The notes: generated by a model from the sequence alone, not told the origin. Positions 16,495 to 25,586 are shown, numbered from the stretch's first letter. The stretch is DNA of 47,538 bases from Lentisphaerota bacterium (GCA_015061885.1 SUVS01000020.1:1-47538); one strand, 5' to 3'. Made by a program: numbers and translations.

Positions 16495-17661
16495 ATGCGT
16501 AAATTCGGTGTTATCGGCGGCGGTAACCGCGGAAGTCTTATTCGTGCAGTCATGGATTTTACTGACTGGCAGCTGGCGGCTCTGGCAGACATTGATCCGG
16601 CCAGAGCGGATAAGTTCAAAGAATTTTATCCCGAAGCAAAGTTTACAACAAATTACCGGGATTTGCTTGCCGATCCGGAAATTTGTGCGGTATTTATCCT
16701 GACACCAGACCATTTGCATGAAGAACACGCAGTGGCAGCTCTTGAAGCGGGAAAGGCGGTTTATCTGGAAAAACCGCTGGCGATCACCGTTGAAGGCTGT
16801 GACCGCATATTGAAAACCGCCAAAGCAACCGGTACGCGATTGTTTGTCGGCCATAACATGCGTTATTTTCCGGTGGTGCTTAAAATGAAAGAAGTGGTGG
16901 ATTCCGGAATCATCGGCGAAGTACAGTGTGCCTGGTGCCGGCATTTTGTCAGTTACGGCGGCGATGCGTATTTCCGGGATTGGCACTCCGAGCAGAAAAA
17001 CACCTGCGGACTTTTATTGCAGAAAGGTGCCCACGATATTGATGTAATGAATTTTATAATGGATACCCAGGCCAGCCGGGTGGTCGGCATGGGGATGCTT
17101 TCGGTTTACAACCGCTGCGAGCGGCGTAAAGCCGATGAAGCTGGATGTGCGGCGTTCCGCGATGAACAGTATCCGCCGCTGGAGTGTAAAGGTTTTTCGC
17201 CCGAAATGGATGTGGAAGATCATAATATGATCATTATGCAGTTGAAAAACGGTGCCCAGGCAAGTTATATGCAGTGCCATTATACGCCCGACGCTGAACG
17301 CAATTATACCTTTATCGGCACCAAAGGCAGAGTGGAAAATGTCGGCGATTACGGTAATTGCGAGGTACATGTCTGGACGCAACGCGGTCCGCGTGCCACG
17401 CCGGATATTATTTACAAGCTCAAACCCATACCAGGTACCCACGGCGGTGCCGATCCGCGAATCGTGAAGAACTTTTTTGATTTTATCACCGAAGGCAAAG
17501 CTACTAACGCCAACCCGGTAGCCGCCCGCGATGCAGTTGCCACCGGTGTGTTGGGGCATAAATCAATGCGTAACGGCAATATGCCTTTTGATATACCAGA
17601 GGTTGAATCCGGCTTGCGGGAATATTTTGAGAATTTCCAACCCGGAGCCAAATTGGTATAA
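16495..17661 (+). CDS. Gfo/Idh/MocA-family oxidoreductase
   Basis: An NAD(P)-dependent sugar or inositol dehydrogenase-type protein of 388 aa. The N-terminal Rossmann fold has the GGGNRG loop at residues 8-13; YLEKPLAI near residue 97 is the EKP motif with the catalytic Lys; a KGAHDIDVMNFI segment near residue 178 supplies the conserved HD pair. The N-terminus is set by the ATG at 16495, which follows a GGAGG; an earlier in-frame ATG at 16462 has no such site. Regulated probably by the divergent AraC protein. Substrate not predictable. Confidence 0.9.
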   Translation: MRKFGVIGGGNRGSLIRAVMDFTDWQLAALADIDPARADKFKEFYPEAKFTTNYRDLLADPEICAVFILTPDHLHEEHAVAALEAGKAVYLEKPLAITVEGCDRILKTAKATGTRLFVGHNMRYFPVVLKMKEVVDSGIIGEVQCAWCRHFVSYGGDAYFRDWHSEQKNTCGLLLQKGAHDIDVMNFIMDTQASRVVGMGMLSVYNRCERRKADEAGCAAFRDEQYPPLECKGFSPEMDVEDHNMIIMQLKNGAQASYMQCHYTPDAERNYTFIGTKGRVENVGDYGNCEVHVWTQRGPRATPDIIYKLKPIPGTHGGADPRIVKNFFDFITEGKATNANPVAARDAVATGVLGHKSMRNGNMPFDIPEVESGLREYFENFQPGAKLV

Positions 17662-17708
17662 GTTTAAGCATTGTGCAATAATTTTTGCCATGCTTTCTTG
17701 ATTAAAAA

Positions 17709-17754
17709 ACATCAGGCTTGCAGCAGTTTCCTAAAGCAAGCCTGATGTTTTTTT
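17709..17754. terminator. Bidirectional intrinsic terminator
   Basis: A perfect 13-bp stem (ACATCAGGCTTGC with GCAAGCCTGATGT) and 14-base loop, with a T-run to the right and an A-run to the left. It ends the oxidoreductase gene on the plus strand and the five-gene minus-strand unit from 21528 to 17777. Confidence 0.92.
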
Positions 17755-17776
17755 ATTTTATGAAAACGGAAAAATT

Positions 17777-18586
17777 TCAGAGTTTTCTGCCGGCATTGGG
17801 ATATTTTTTCGAGCCGCAGACCGTGGATCCGTTTTCATCGCCTTTGATGTAGTCGGCTTTGGCAATTTTACTGCTGTTCGGGCAAACTTGCGGAAAAGTA
17901 AGCGTTTCCACGTGGCCGTCAAGAAATGAAATATTTGCCGCTGCTCCGGCAGGTGGTACTGGCGTGGAAGTTGCTCCTGTGCGGGTATCACCACCGCTGC
18001 CATGACGGTATGAGTAATTTCTCGGAAAACTGGTGCCGCCAGTGTCAGGGGCAACATTATCGCCGAATGCCTTTACTTTATCCGGCAGATCAAATGTATT
18101 GCGTCGGAAGTTGTAATCGCGGTAAAGTCCGGTAGAATTTTCCTTCATGCCACGCCAACCGAAGACAAAAACATTACAGGTATAATGAGAATACTGCATA
18201 TCGTCATCGGAGTAATCGCCGAATTTACGCGGTTCAGATGGACAACAGAAAACTGAAGTCATGTTTTTTTCTTCATAGGTAAGCCCATACGGATTTTCGC
18301 CGTTGTCACCACCGAGAATCTGGTAAAAGTGTTTGTTGCTGGAGCCGCTTTGGGTTTTGCCGGGCACCAGCCATTCGTCGTGCAAGTCGGCATAAACATT
18401 GGTTGCCAGTATTATTTGTTTGAGGTTGCCGATGCAGCGGGTAGTTTGAGCTGAACGGCGGGCAGAAGACAATGCCGGCAGCAGCATAGCTGCAAGAATG
18501 GCAATAATGGCGATTACAACCAGGAGTTCAATCAAAGTAAATATCCCGGTTGAGCGACAGGTGTGATCTTGTAAGTATTTCTTCAT
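17777..18586 (-). CDS. Pseudopilin-like protein with N-terminal methylation motif (DUF1559 type)
   Basis: 269 aa. After a short basic leader comes [20 protein letters not shown] (residues 16-35), the type IV pilin/type II pseudopilin processing and membrane segment with Glu at position +5, followed by [21 protein letters not shown], the usual start of the soluble domain in this family. The C-terminal H-X9-DG motif is modified: the final NISFLDGH is present but an insert rich in Gly, Thr and Pro separates it from the YRHG histidine. Two Cys pairs in the soluble domain could form disulphides. AAGGAG lies before the ATG, 22 bases after the peptidase gene, so it is the last gene of that unit. Confidence 0.85.
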   Translation of the reverse strand: MKKYLQDHTCRSTGIFTLIELLVVIAIIAILAAMLLPALSSARRSAQTTRCIGNLKQIILATNVYADLHDEWLVPGKTQSGSSNKHFYQILGGDNGENPYGLTYEEKNMTSVFCCPSEPRKFGDYSDDDMQYSHYTCNVFVFGWRGMKENSTGLYRDYNFRRNTFDLPDKVKAFGDNVAPDTGGTSFPRNYSYRHGSGGDTRTGATSTPVPPAGAAANISFLDGHVETLTFPQVCPNSSKIAKADYIKGDENGSTVCGSKKYPNAGRKL

Positions 18587-18608
18587 AATTATAAAACTCC
18601 TTATTTAC

Positions 18609-20423
18609 TTATTTACAGTTAATTTTCAAATATCCATATTTTTCCAGATATTGCAGATGTTCAATCAGATTTTCGTGCTGCTGCTGCGTGCTGCGGGTAT
18701 TCAGCGCGGCTTCGGTCGTCAGCAAGGCTTCCAGCACAGTTCTTCTGCCATCACACAACGCAAAGAACAATCTGCTGGCGGGCGAGTCGAATGTCCGGCG
18801 TTCTGGCAACGGTATTTTTGCCAGACTGGATGGGCAGCCGGCTTCAAAGCGTTCCACCGCCAACTGCGACAACTCTTTATCGGTATCGGAAAGAGCTTCC
18901 GCTTCGGGCAGATTGGCTATTGTCTGATCGCGTAACGCATAAAGTTTTTGGGCGTCAAACTCATAATCGGCAAACTTTTTAACTGATTCCAACCGGTCGA
19001 TGTTGTACTGACAGAAAACTTTGATCCGGAAGGACTTTTCTCCGGCAGTAAGTTCATTATTGCTCAAAACCGCATCAATATTTTTCCGGTAATCTGCGAT
19101 TGCCTCATTAGTGTAATCGGGGAAACTTTTCCGGCTGATAAGCTGCAGTACCGTGTCTGCCAGCATGGGGAAACGCTCTCTGGTCAGAACCCAGTGCGGT
19201 AGAAATCCCGTTCCGGTATTGTGATGATAAACACCTGATTTATTGTAAAGCCAGTTGGTCGGTATATCGGTCATTGAGTCGCCGCCGAAAGTATCGTCGG
19301 AGAGATTGCCTGCCTGTTCGCCCCACGGAGCGTCGGGCAGCAGTTTCATGCCGTTATCTTTATAGAAAAAATCCCCGAAAAACGGCGAACTTACCGGCGA
19401 CAGACGCAAACTTATATCCGACGAACAACGGTGGGTAAAACCATCCAGACTCAACGCCGCCGCCACATTTTTATAACGGTCATTGCTCATTAAAAATGCT
19501 GTAAAGCCGAAAAGCTCCATCGAAAGCACCGCCCGCAGGGTCTTGCGGGGCTTTTTGCCGCTTGCTGTTAAAACGCTGCCGATTTCCGCCGCCAGAGCCG
19601 CGCCGAGTGCATCGTCGCCGGGGAATGGCTCGTACATGTGTGCCAAAAGGGCGTATTCTTCGCTGCTTTCACCGGGGATGATGCCGGTTACAGTGTAGAT
19701 TTCGCCCTCATACAAACGGGTATTCATTTCGCCATGGAGGGTGACTTTTTCTTTTGCAAGCAGTTCTTTGAGCAAACGGGCTTTGATCGGCGATATGGAA
19801 AAGACCGGGAGCTTGCCATCTTCAGCCGTGCGGTACCATCCGAAATTGCCCAGGCCGTTAAACCAGTAAACGGCATCGGGTTCATCAATTTCGGCAGTGA
19901 ATTTGCTCAAAACTATTGCCGCGGCTCCGTGTTTGATAAGTTTGGTATAGATGTGTCCGAAATATTTGTTTTGGGTGAAAAGTACGATTTTTCCGGCCAC
20001 ATCGGGATTTTCTTCATCCAGCGTGTCATAATCCACTACTTCGGCGGTAATGCCGCCTTCCGGAGTGGGCGCCGCCCAGATGTTGGCGGCGGCCGGATTT
20101 ATATCGGTATCGGCAAGAATTTTGTCGTATTCTGCAACTTGCGGGGTTACGATTTCCAGAAAAGAGCGTTTGCACAACTCCCATGCTTCGGGCATTATCA
20201 GGTCGCAGGAGGCGGTTTTGCCGTCGGCTGCATGGGCAATGCGTTCAACTTGCTGAAAACCGCATTTTTTGAGCATATCCATACAGAACCGGGCCGATTT
20301 TTCGTAATCCGGGTAGGAGCAACTTTTTTCCAGAGAATGAAGGGTATAGGTATTTTTCTGTATGTTGTAAAAGTGTTCGGCAGACGAAGCAATTTTCAGA
20401 AAATCAAATATTTCTTCAGACAT
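18609..20423 (-). CDS. M28-like zinc aminopeptidase with PA-type insert
   Basis: A 604-aa protein with no signal peptide. Residues ~125-240 resemble a protease-associated domain (VAGKIVLF ... HGAAAIVLS). The metallopeptidase region follows: LLAHMYEPFPGDDALGAA (about 260-277) fits the M28 zinc-ligand motif with His and then the bridging Asp, and AVLSMELFGF carries the acidic residue expected next. The last ~100 residues, including LCDGRRTVLEAL and HLQYLEKYGYLKI, look like a winged-helix-type tail. The ATG at 20423 has GGAG 9 bases upstream. It is downstream of thioredoxin and upstream of a pseudopilin in one transcript. Family assignment by pattern only; peptidase activity is inferred. Confidence 0.7.
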   Translation of the reverse strand: MSEEIFDFLKIASSAEHFYNIQKNTYTLHSLEKSCSYPDYEKSARFCMDMLKKCGFQQVERIAHAADGKTASCDLIMPEAWELCKRSFLEIVTPQVAEYDKILADTDINPAAANIWAAPTPEGGITAEVVDYDTLDEENPDVAGKIVLFTQNKYFGHIYTKLIKHGAAAIVLSKFTAEIDEPDAVYWFNGLGNFGWYRTAEDGKLPVFSISPIKARLLKELLAKEKVTLHGEMNTRLYEGEIYTVTGIIPGESSEEYALLAHMYEPFPGDDALGAALAAEIGSVLTASGKKPRKTLRAVLSMELFGFTAFLMSNDRYKNVAAALSLDGFTHRCSSDISLRLSPVSSPFFGDFFYKDNGMKLLPDAPWGEQAGNLSDDTFGGDSMTDIPTNWLYNKSGVYHHNTGTGFLPHWVLTRERFPMLADTVLQLISRKSFPDYTNEAIADYRKNIDAVLSNNELTAGEKSFRIKVFCQYNIDRLESVKKFADYEFDAQKLYALRDQTIANLPEAEALSDTDKELSQLAVERFEAGCPSSLAKIPLPERRTFDSPASRLFFALCDGRRTVLEALLTTEAALNTRSTQQQHENLIEHLQYLEKYGYLKINCK

Positions 20424-20448
20424 AATGAATAACTCCATATAACAAGGA

Positions 20449-20766
20449 TCACAAACCGAGCTGTGAGGCAATGGCATCTTTTTTCATATAACCGATCAAC
20501 TGTTTGACCAGTTTGCCGTCGCGGTAAAAGAAAAGTGCCGGAATGGTGTTTACTCCCAAACTGACAGCCAGTTCCACATTTTCCTTATCTTCAATATTGA
20601 TTTTTCCAACGATGATTTCATCGTGTTCAGCGGCTAATGCTTCCAGTTCGGGGGCGAGTTTTACGCAAGGGCCGCACCAGGTTGCCCAGAAGTCGATCAG
20701 GACGGCTTTTTCGCTCTGGGTGGTGAGCTTTTCAAACGATTCTTTATTCAAATGCAATACTTCCAT
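20449..20766 (-). CDS. trxA: Thioredoxin
   Basis: A 105-aa single-domain thioredoxin with the active site WCGPC at residues 30-34, FWATWCGPC context, and cis-proline segment NTIPALFFY near residue 76. AAGGAAAA precedes the ATG. The gene starts 3 bases after the end of the FTR-like gene, which strongly suggests that the FTR-like protein is its reductant. Confidence 0.95.
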   Translation of the reverse strand: MEVLHLNKESFEKLTTQSEKAVLIDFWATWCGPCVKLAPELEALAAEHDEIIVGKINIEDKENVELAVSLGVNTIPALFFYRDGKLVKQLIGYMKKDAIASQLGL

Positions 20767-20769
20767 AGT

Positions 20770-20979
20770 TTATTTTTCCTTATAATAAAGTTGGCAATGG
20801 CAGAAGCCTTCAAAATTTTCATCGGCGATTTGAGCTTTGAATTCATCGCAAATACAGATATTTTCCGGTGTTCTCTGAATCCGGCAGGGGCAGTAGCCGC
20901 CGTTGTTTTTCATAACTTCCAGCAGGCGTTCCACAACTTTGGCGTTGGGGTTGAATCGGACATTATCGGGTAGTTTCAT
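20770..20979 (-). CDS. Ferredoxin-thioredoxin reductase catalytic-subunit-like protein
   Basis: A 69-aa protein with three Cys-x-Cys groups: CPC at 30-32, CIC at 42-44 and CHC at 60-62, the hallmark of the FTR catalytic chain, which holds a 4Fe-4S cluster next to a redox disulphide. Classical plant/cyanobacterial FTR is longer (about 110 aa) and works with a variable subunit; none is seen here. It lies between a flavoprotein and thioredoxin, so electrons may run from reduced flavin or ferredoxin through this protein to thioredoxin. Start ATG with a GAAGG about 12 bases upstream. Confidence 0.85.
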   Translation of the reverse strand: MKLPDNVRFNPNAKVVERLLEVMKNNGGYCPCRIQRTPENICICDEFKAQIADENFEGFCHCQLYYKEK

Positions 20980-20994
20980 AATATAAGCACCTTC

Positions 20995-21528
20995 TCAACA
21001 GTTTGCACCCATAATGCGGGATTTTTCCAACGCCGGATTACCGTTGATGGCACCCTTTTCGTACACTCCCGGAACGCAGATCATGCCGCACTCCTGCGAA
21101 TTTTTACAACATTCAACAAAACCCCGCAAGGCTTCGATGGTGCCGGTAAAAGCATTTTCATCGGTTTCAGCCATGGTCATGAGGTAATAAAACTTTTTGC
21201 CGCTTATATTCGGATATACCATCACCGAACGGTCGATCAGGGCTTTGAGCTGGGCACACATCGTAAAAAAATACACCGGAGTTGCCAGTACGATAATATC
21301 GGCTTCAAGCATTTTCTGTATGATTTCCGGAGCATCGTCATGTTGCGGACATCCGCCCTTTCTGCAAGAGTAACATGCAGTGCAAAACCCGATCTTTTTC
21401 CCGGCAAGTGATATTTTTTCGACCGTATGACCGGCGGAAACCGCACCTTCAGCAAAGGCATTGCAAAGCATCGCGGAATTACCATCTATCCGGGGCGAAC
21501 CGGAAATAATCAAAACATTTTCAGCCAT
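20995..21528 (-). CDS. Flavodoxin-fold (NADPH-dependent FMN reductase / iron-sulphur flavoprotein-like) protein
   Basis: A 177-aa protein. The FMN phosphate loop SGSPRIDGNS is at residues 8-17; a compact Cys motif CTACYSCRKGGC (about 48-59) is typical of the iron-sulphur flavoprotein group, and VLATPVYFF near residue 83 forms the second flavin contact. The ATG at 21528 follows AAGGA; the upstream in-frame extension lacks support. It is the first gene of the redox unit, 16 bases before the FTR-like gene, with a clear promoter. Confidence 0.85.
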   Translation of the reverse strand: MAENVLIISGSPRIDGNSAMLCNAFAEGAVSAGHTVEKISLAGKKIGFCTACYSCRKGGCPQHDDAPEIIQKMLEADIIVLATPVYFFTMCAQLKALIDRSVMVYPNISGKKFYYLMTMAETDENAFTGTIEALRGFVECCKNSQECGMICVPGVYEKGAINGNPALEKSRIMGANC

Positions 21529-21558
21529 AAATCTTCCTTTCAAAAATGTTACAGAGAG

Positions 21559-21586
21559 AATATACACCAATATTGCCTGCTGGCAA
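21559..21586 (-). promoter_or_regulatory. Promoter of the flavoprotein-FTR-thioredoxin unit
   Basis: Minus strand: TTGCCA (21581-21586), 16-base spacer, TATATT (21559-21564). About 30 bases before the flavoprotein ATG. Confidence 0.65.
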
Positions 21587-21616
21587 ATATTCGCAGAACA
21601 TTTTTTTTGCAATATC

Positions 21617-21644
21617 TTGAAAAAAACGGTGAGAGTGGTATATT
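21617..21644 (+). promoter_or_regulatory. Promoter of the LamG lipoprotein and CBM9 glycosidase
   Basis: TTGAAA (21617-21622), 16-base spacer, TATATT (21639-21644), 33 bases before the ATG at 21678. It lies back-to-back with the minus-strand promoter 30 bases away. Confidence 0.6.
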
Positions 21645-21677
21645 ACATTCCGAACAACAAACAGAAAAGGAGATGGT

Positions 21678-22427
21678 ATGAAACAATATTTTACAGCTCT
21701 GCTGCTGGCGGCTTGTTCACTGCTGGCGGCATCCTGTCTTGAGCCGATCGGAGCCTGGGACTTTGAAAAGGTCGAAGCCAATAAGGTCAGGGCTACTGCC
21801 GGACCGGATGGCAAAATTATAAATCCGGGCAAAAATGCCAGACTCGTTCCCGGCCGGAGCGGCGGCAACGCTTTGTATATCGGCGGCGGCTGGACGGCGG
21901 CTGACCGCAATAAAGTCGGGGCGTTGGTGATCCCGAATTTTGCACCGCGACCGGATAAGCCGTTCACAGCCGTTTTTGATTTCAAGATAGATCATGACCC
22001 CAAAAATAAAAATTTCCGTAAATTCAAAACTCTGCTGGAAGCCGCCAACGGCGAACGCGGCCCCGGATTCCGGGTGTATATTTTTTACGGTTCGCTGCAA
22101 TTCCGTACCGGCGACGGCAAAAAAAATATGAAACATGTTACCGCCAGCAGTGCCACGGTGCGGATCCCTGCCGGGCGTTGGGCCAGAATGGCGGTGGTCT
22201 ATACCGGTAAAACCGCATCGCTTTACATGGATGGTGTACGCATCGGTCATGGTGATATGCAAATTGTACCCGGAACCCAGAAAAATCTGACTTTCGGTTC
22301 CTACCGTGCCGGGTTTGCCAATCCGGCGACTGCCGCGTATGACAATATTGCGGTGTATGACCGGGCACTTTCTGCCGGCGAGATTGCCGGAGATTATCTT
22401 GAAACATTAAAGAAGGATCATCAATAA
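21678..22427 (+). CDS. LamG/concanavalin-A-like domain protein, possible lipoprotein
   Basis: 249 aa with a hydrophobic N-terminal signal ending in LLAASC (residues 16-21), a possible lipobox with Cys 21 or so as the lipidated residue; the match is imperfect at the -3 position. The rest is one jelly-roll LamG_3-type domain: GAWDFE at the start, NALYIGGGW, FTAVFDFKI, WARMAVVYTGKTASLYMDG and the closing AYDNIAVYDRALSAGEI, a standard ending for these domains. It probably binds carbohydrate at the cell surface. AAGGAG precedes the ATG. The glycosidase gene starts 3 bases after the stop. Confidence 0.82.
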   Translation: MKQYFTALLLAACSLLAASCLEPIGAWDFEKVEANKVRATAGPDGKIINPGKNARLVPGRSGGNALYIGGGWTAADRNKVGALVIPNFAPRPDKPFTAVFDFKIDHDPKNKNFRKFKTLLEAANGERGPGFRVYIFYGSLQFRTGDGKKNMKHVTASSATVRIPAGRWARMAVVYTGKTASLYMDGVRIGHGDMQIVPGTQKNLTFGSYRAGFANPATAAYDNIAVYDRALSAGEIAGDYLETLKKDHQ

Positions 22428-22430
22428 ATC

Positions 22431-24965
22431 ATGAAAAAGTCATTACTTACCGGATTTTTGACCTTTGCCGCAACCTGTATGCTTTGGGCGGCTCCGCCCA
22501 GAATTGAGGCTGTAAAACTCAACGGTTCGATCAAACTCGATGGAGCTGTTACCGAAAAAGCGTGGGATGCGGTAAAATGGAATGGCAATTTTACCAATCC
22601 CATCGACGGAAAAAAGGCTTATCAGCCGACAAAATTCAAAGTGCTTGCCGGTAAAGAAGGTCTTTACTTTGCCATAGATGCGGTCGATAACGATATTTTT
22701 ACCGCCACGCACGAACACGATTTCGCTTTGTGGAACAACGACTGTATCGAAATATTCATTACTCCGGTCGCCGAACCCTCCAGCGACCGCAATATCCGCG
22801 AACACAAACAGTTTGTTTTCAATGTATCAAATTGCCGTTACGAACAGGCCAGCCGCGGCGGGATCGCTGACACCAAGTGGGATTTGCCGTGGCAGGCGGC
22901 GGTCAAACCGAACAGCCAAGGTTATACCGCCGAAGTTTATATACCTTACTATGTTATGAATCCTGCCGCCAACAGCAAAACATGGCGTTTCAATGTTGCC
23001 CGCGAAGATGTCAATAAAAAGAGCAAACGGCACGATTTAAGTGTCTGGAGTCCGACCAAACAGTTTGCAGAGCATGACAATTTCGGCTATCTTTGCAATA
23101 TACCGGCAGATTTTTCGATCTATCAGGCCGCATATCAGGGGGCGGTATTGTTGCTGAAATCTGCCGAAGGCAAAGCCGGAAGTGTTGTTTCAGGCGTATT
23201 GACCGGCAAACCGGGAAAACGCTACTCGGTCAAAGCTGCAGTGCTTGCCAGCAATAAAAAGATTGCCGCATTCAATGCCGTGGAAAAAGTTCTGCCGCAA
23301 TCCGGCGAAATGAAGTTGAATATACCGCTGAATCTTGCCGAATCCGGTAATTACATCTTGCAGACCATTGTTGCCGATGATCTGGGCAGAATCGTATCTT
23401 TTGACGAAAAATCTGTCGTTTTCAGTGCCGCAACATTGGCGTTGGATATAATTCAGCCCTGTTACCGCAACAATATATATCTGGCATTGCCCGACCCGGC
23501 GTTGGAGCTGAACATCCGTTCGCTTGCCGCCGTAAAAGATTTGAAAAATGCCAAACTTGCCGTAACGGTCAGCAAACAGGGTAAAATCATTGCCCAAAAG
23601 AGTATCGCATCACCCAAAGCCGTGGAAAAGGTGCTGTTCAATGCTGCCAAATGGCAGCCTGGAGCCTACCGCGTGGAGTGCGTGCTTGCCGATGCCGGTA
23701 ATTCCAACGGCAGAATGAGTGCTGATTTTAATGTCATTGCTCCCGGAAAGGGCAATATTATAACGCTTGACCGCGAACGCTATGTATTGGTAAACGGCAA
23801 ACGCTTCTTTGTCCGCGGGTTTATCGGAGGCCCCGGCGATCTTAAAGCCCAGCAGAAAGCCGGATGCAATATCGTACAATTTTATATGCTGCACTTTGAA
23901 GATATTGATAAAATCATCGCCCGGCTGGATCAGTTGCAGAAACTGGGGATGATGGGTGCTTTTGTGCCGCGATTCAAGATGCGCAGCTCTTTCTTCGGTT
24001 TTCTGGAAAACGGCAAAGAGGTAAAAACGCTTTCGCCTGCCAGTTATAAAAAGATCACCCAATTAGTCAATGCGGTCAAAAATCATCCGGCGTTTTTCGG
24101 CTGGTATCTGTACGACGAACCGCGTGGCGCTGAAATGGCCGCCGAACTTAAACGGCAGTATGAGTTTTTGCGTAAGATCGACCCCGATCACCCGGTGCTG
24201 GGGCTGGATAACTCCGCCACCGGCTGTGTTAACAAAAAAGGTCATTGCGACATACATATATTGGATATGTACCCCAGTCCGGATAAACAGAATAATTTCG
24301 GGCATGAGTTGGCAACTACCGCTTCAGCCGTCAATGTTATTGTGCGTGGTACAGGCAGAGAAGGCGTGTGGTACTGCCCGCAGGCATTTGACCGCGATTG
24401 CTACGCCAAAGGCCCCAACAATCACCGCAGTATGACTTTTGTGGAAACCCGCTGTACCGTATGGGGTGCTGTCGCCGCCGGAGCGACGGGGATTTTCCCG
24501 TTCAAGGTGGGTACCCCGGAAGTGAAATACTTCCAGCGGCATCCCAATTCGGGGATTTATGCTTCGCCTGAAATGCATCTGGGCTGGCTCAAAGTCATCA
24601 TGCCTGAATTGAACAACCTTGCTCCGGTACTGACTTCAGATACGATCAAAATAGCTGCCGAACCGGCAAATCCGGCAGTGCTGCGGATAACCGCCCGTAA
24701 ATACAAAGACAAAAATTTCGTATTTGCTGTAAATATGAACAAAACTGACCTCAAAGTAAATATCACCTGGCCCGATAAGCAGATAAAGAGCGTAAAAGTG
24801 CTGGGCGAAAAACGCCGGGTAAATCTGACCGGCGGCAAGGTTACAGAAATATTCAAGCCTTACGAAGTGCATATTTATACTGATGATATGTGTTATCCTG
24901 AAGGCGTAAATATTCCGGCAGTAAAAGCGGAAATCAAAGCCGCACTCAAAGCTGCCGGCAGATAA
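22431..24965 (+). CDS. Secreted glycosidase-like protein with N-terminal CBM9-like domain
   Basis: 844 aa with a signal peptide (residues 1-21, ending LWAAPP). Residues ~25-225 fit a CBM9-type domain: LDGAVTEKAWDAVKW, then WNNDCIEIFI and WRFNVAREDV, and HDNFGYL. A beta-rich linker (about 230-440) leads to a TIM-barrel-like region (~455-740) with a GGPGDLKAQQKAGCNIVQF opening, FFGWYLYDEP near 557 (strand ending in an acid pair, probable catalytic side), and LDNSATG and DIHILDMYPSP after it. The C-terminal ~100 residues form a beta-sandwich. This is a GH2/GH5-clan-like layout; no exact GH family can be named. Coupled to the LamG gene before it. Confidence 0.75.
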   Translation: MKKSLLTGFLTFAATCMLWAAPPRIEAVKLNGSIKLDGAVTEKAWDAVKWNGNFTNPIDGKKAYQPTKFKVLAGKEGLYFAIDAVDNDIFTATHEHDFALWNNDCIEIFITPVAEPSSDRNIREHKQFVFNVSNCRYEQASRGGIADTKWDLPWQAAVKPNSQGYTAEVYIPYYVMNPAANSKTWRFNVAREDVNKKSKRHDLSVWSPTKQFAEHDNFGYLCNIPADFSIYQAAYQGAVLLLKSAEGKAGSVVSGVLTGKPGKRYSVKAAVLASNKKIAAFNAVEKVLPQSGEMKLNIPLNLAESGNYILQTIVADDLGRIVSFDEKSVVFSAATLALDIIQPCYRNNIYLALPDPALELNIRSLAAVKDLKNAKLAVTVSKQGKIIAQKSIASPKAVEKVLFNAAKWQPGAYRVECVLADAGNSNGRMSADFNVIAPGKGNIITLDRERYVLVNGKRFFVRGFIGGPGDLKAQQKAGCNIVQFYMLHFEDIDKIIARLDQLQKLGMMGAFVPRFKMRSSFFGFLENGKEVKTLSPASYKKITQLVNAVKNHPAFFGWYLYDEPRGAEMAAELKRQYEFLRKIDPDHPVLGLDNSATGCVNKKGHCDIHILDMYPSPDKQNNFGHELATTASAVNVIVRGTGREGVWYCPQAFDRDCYAKGPNNHRSMTFVETRCTVWGAVAAGATGIFPFKVGTPEVKYFQRHPNSGIYASPEMHLGWLKVIMPELNNLAPVLTSDTIKIAAEPANPAVLRITARKYKDKNFVFAVNMNKTDLKVNITWPDKQIKSVKVLGEKRRVNLTGGKVTEIFKPYEVHIYTDDMCYPEGVNIPAVKAEIKAALKAAGR

Positions 24966-24977
24966 AAACAGGAAAAC

Positions 24978-25025
24978 ACGGCGTATTCCGATGCTTGCAA
25001 AAGTTATTTGAATACGCCGTTTGCT
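24978..25025 (+). terminator. Intrinsic terminator of the glycosidase unit
   Basis: Perfect 11-bp stem ACGGCGTATTC/GAATACGCCGT (24978-24988 with 25010-25020), 21-base loop and a T-rich tail. Confidence 0.8.
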
Positions 25026-25029
25026 TTTT

Positions 25030-25362
25030 ATGATGAAAAAGTTTATACAAAGCCGCCCTGCCGGATATTTTCTTTTGATTGCTCCGTTTATTATGGCTGC
25101 AATATTTATGATATTGCATAAAAGTCAGCTTGTATTGCCGGATGGAGTGAAAAATGCGTTGACTGCTTTTTTTGCTTTATGGGTGATTTTTACCTATTTT
25201 TATTTCGGAATAAGAATGATAGTCAATGCCGCAGAAGATGGGGCATGGTTCTGGATGAAAAGATTGTTCAGTTTTCACGGCAATGTTATATTGTATGTGA
25301 TACTTTTCGGCCTGACTTGCTGTTTAATAATAGATCCGCTGCTGAATTGTTTATGGAGATAA
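25030..25362 (+). CDS. Small membrane protein of unknown function
   Basis: A 110-aa protein with three hydrophobic segments (about residues 12-32, 42-62 and 82-102) separated by short charged loops (WFWMKRLFSFHGN before the third). No family is recognised. No ribosome site precedes either ATG (25030 or 25033), and the gene starts right behind a terminator, so it would need its own promoter or leaderless translation. It may be a minor or spurious gene, but the hydrophobic pattern favours a real protein. Confidence 0.55.
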   Translation: MMKKFIQSRPAGYFLLIAPFIMAAIFMILHKSQLVLPDGVKNALTAFFALWVIFTYFYFGIRMIVNAAEDGAWFWMKRLFSFHGNVILYVILFGLTCCLIIDPLLNCLWR

Positions 25363-25527
25363 TTTCAAACACCATAAACGGTATATCAGCAGAATTTACA
25401 ATTTTTTTGTAAAATTTTTCCGAAAAGTTTGTTTTATTTATTTGCATTTATCTTTATCAATGCTATTATAGCCTTGGATAACCGGTTTGCCGGAATGATC
25501 CGGACTGGTTTTTATTCTGCATCTGTA

Positions 25528-25570
25528 TGCTGGACAACGGTTTGCGGAATAAGATAAATATTGTCCAGCA
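25528..25570. promoter_or_regulatory. Inverted repeat in the leader of the Lrp-type gene
   Basis: A perfect 10-bp inverted repeat, TGCTGGACAA (25528-25537) and TTGTCCAGCA (25561-25570), separated by 23 bases, ends right before the AAGGAG ribosome site. It may act as an operator or as an RNA hairpin that covers the ribosome site. Confidence 0.6.
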
Positions 25571-25586
25571 AAGGAGATTTTCTATT

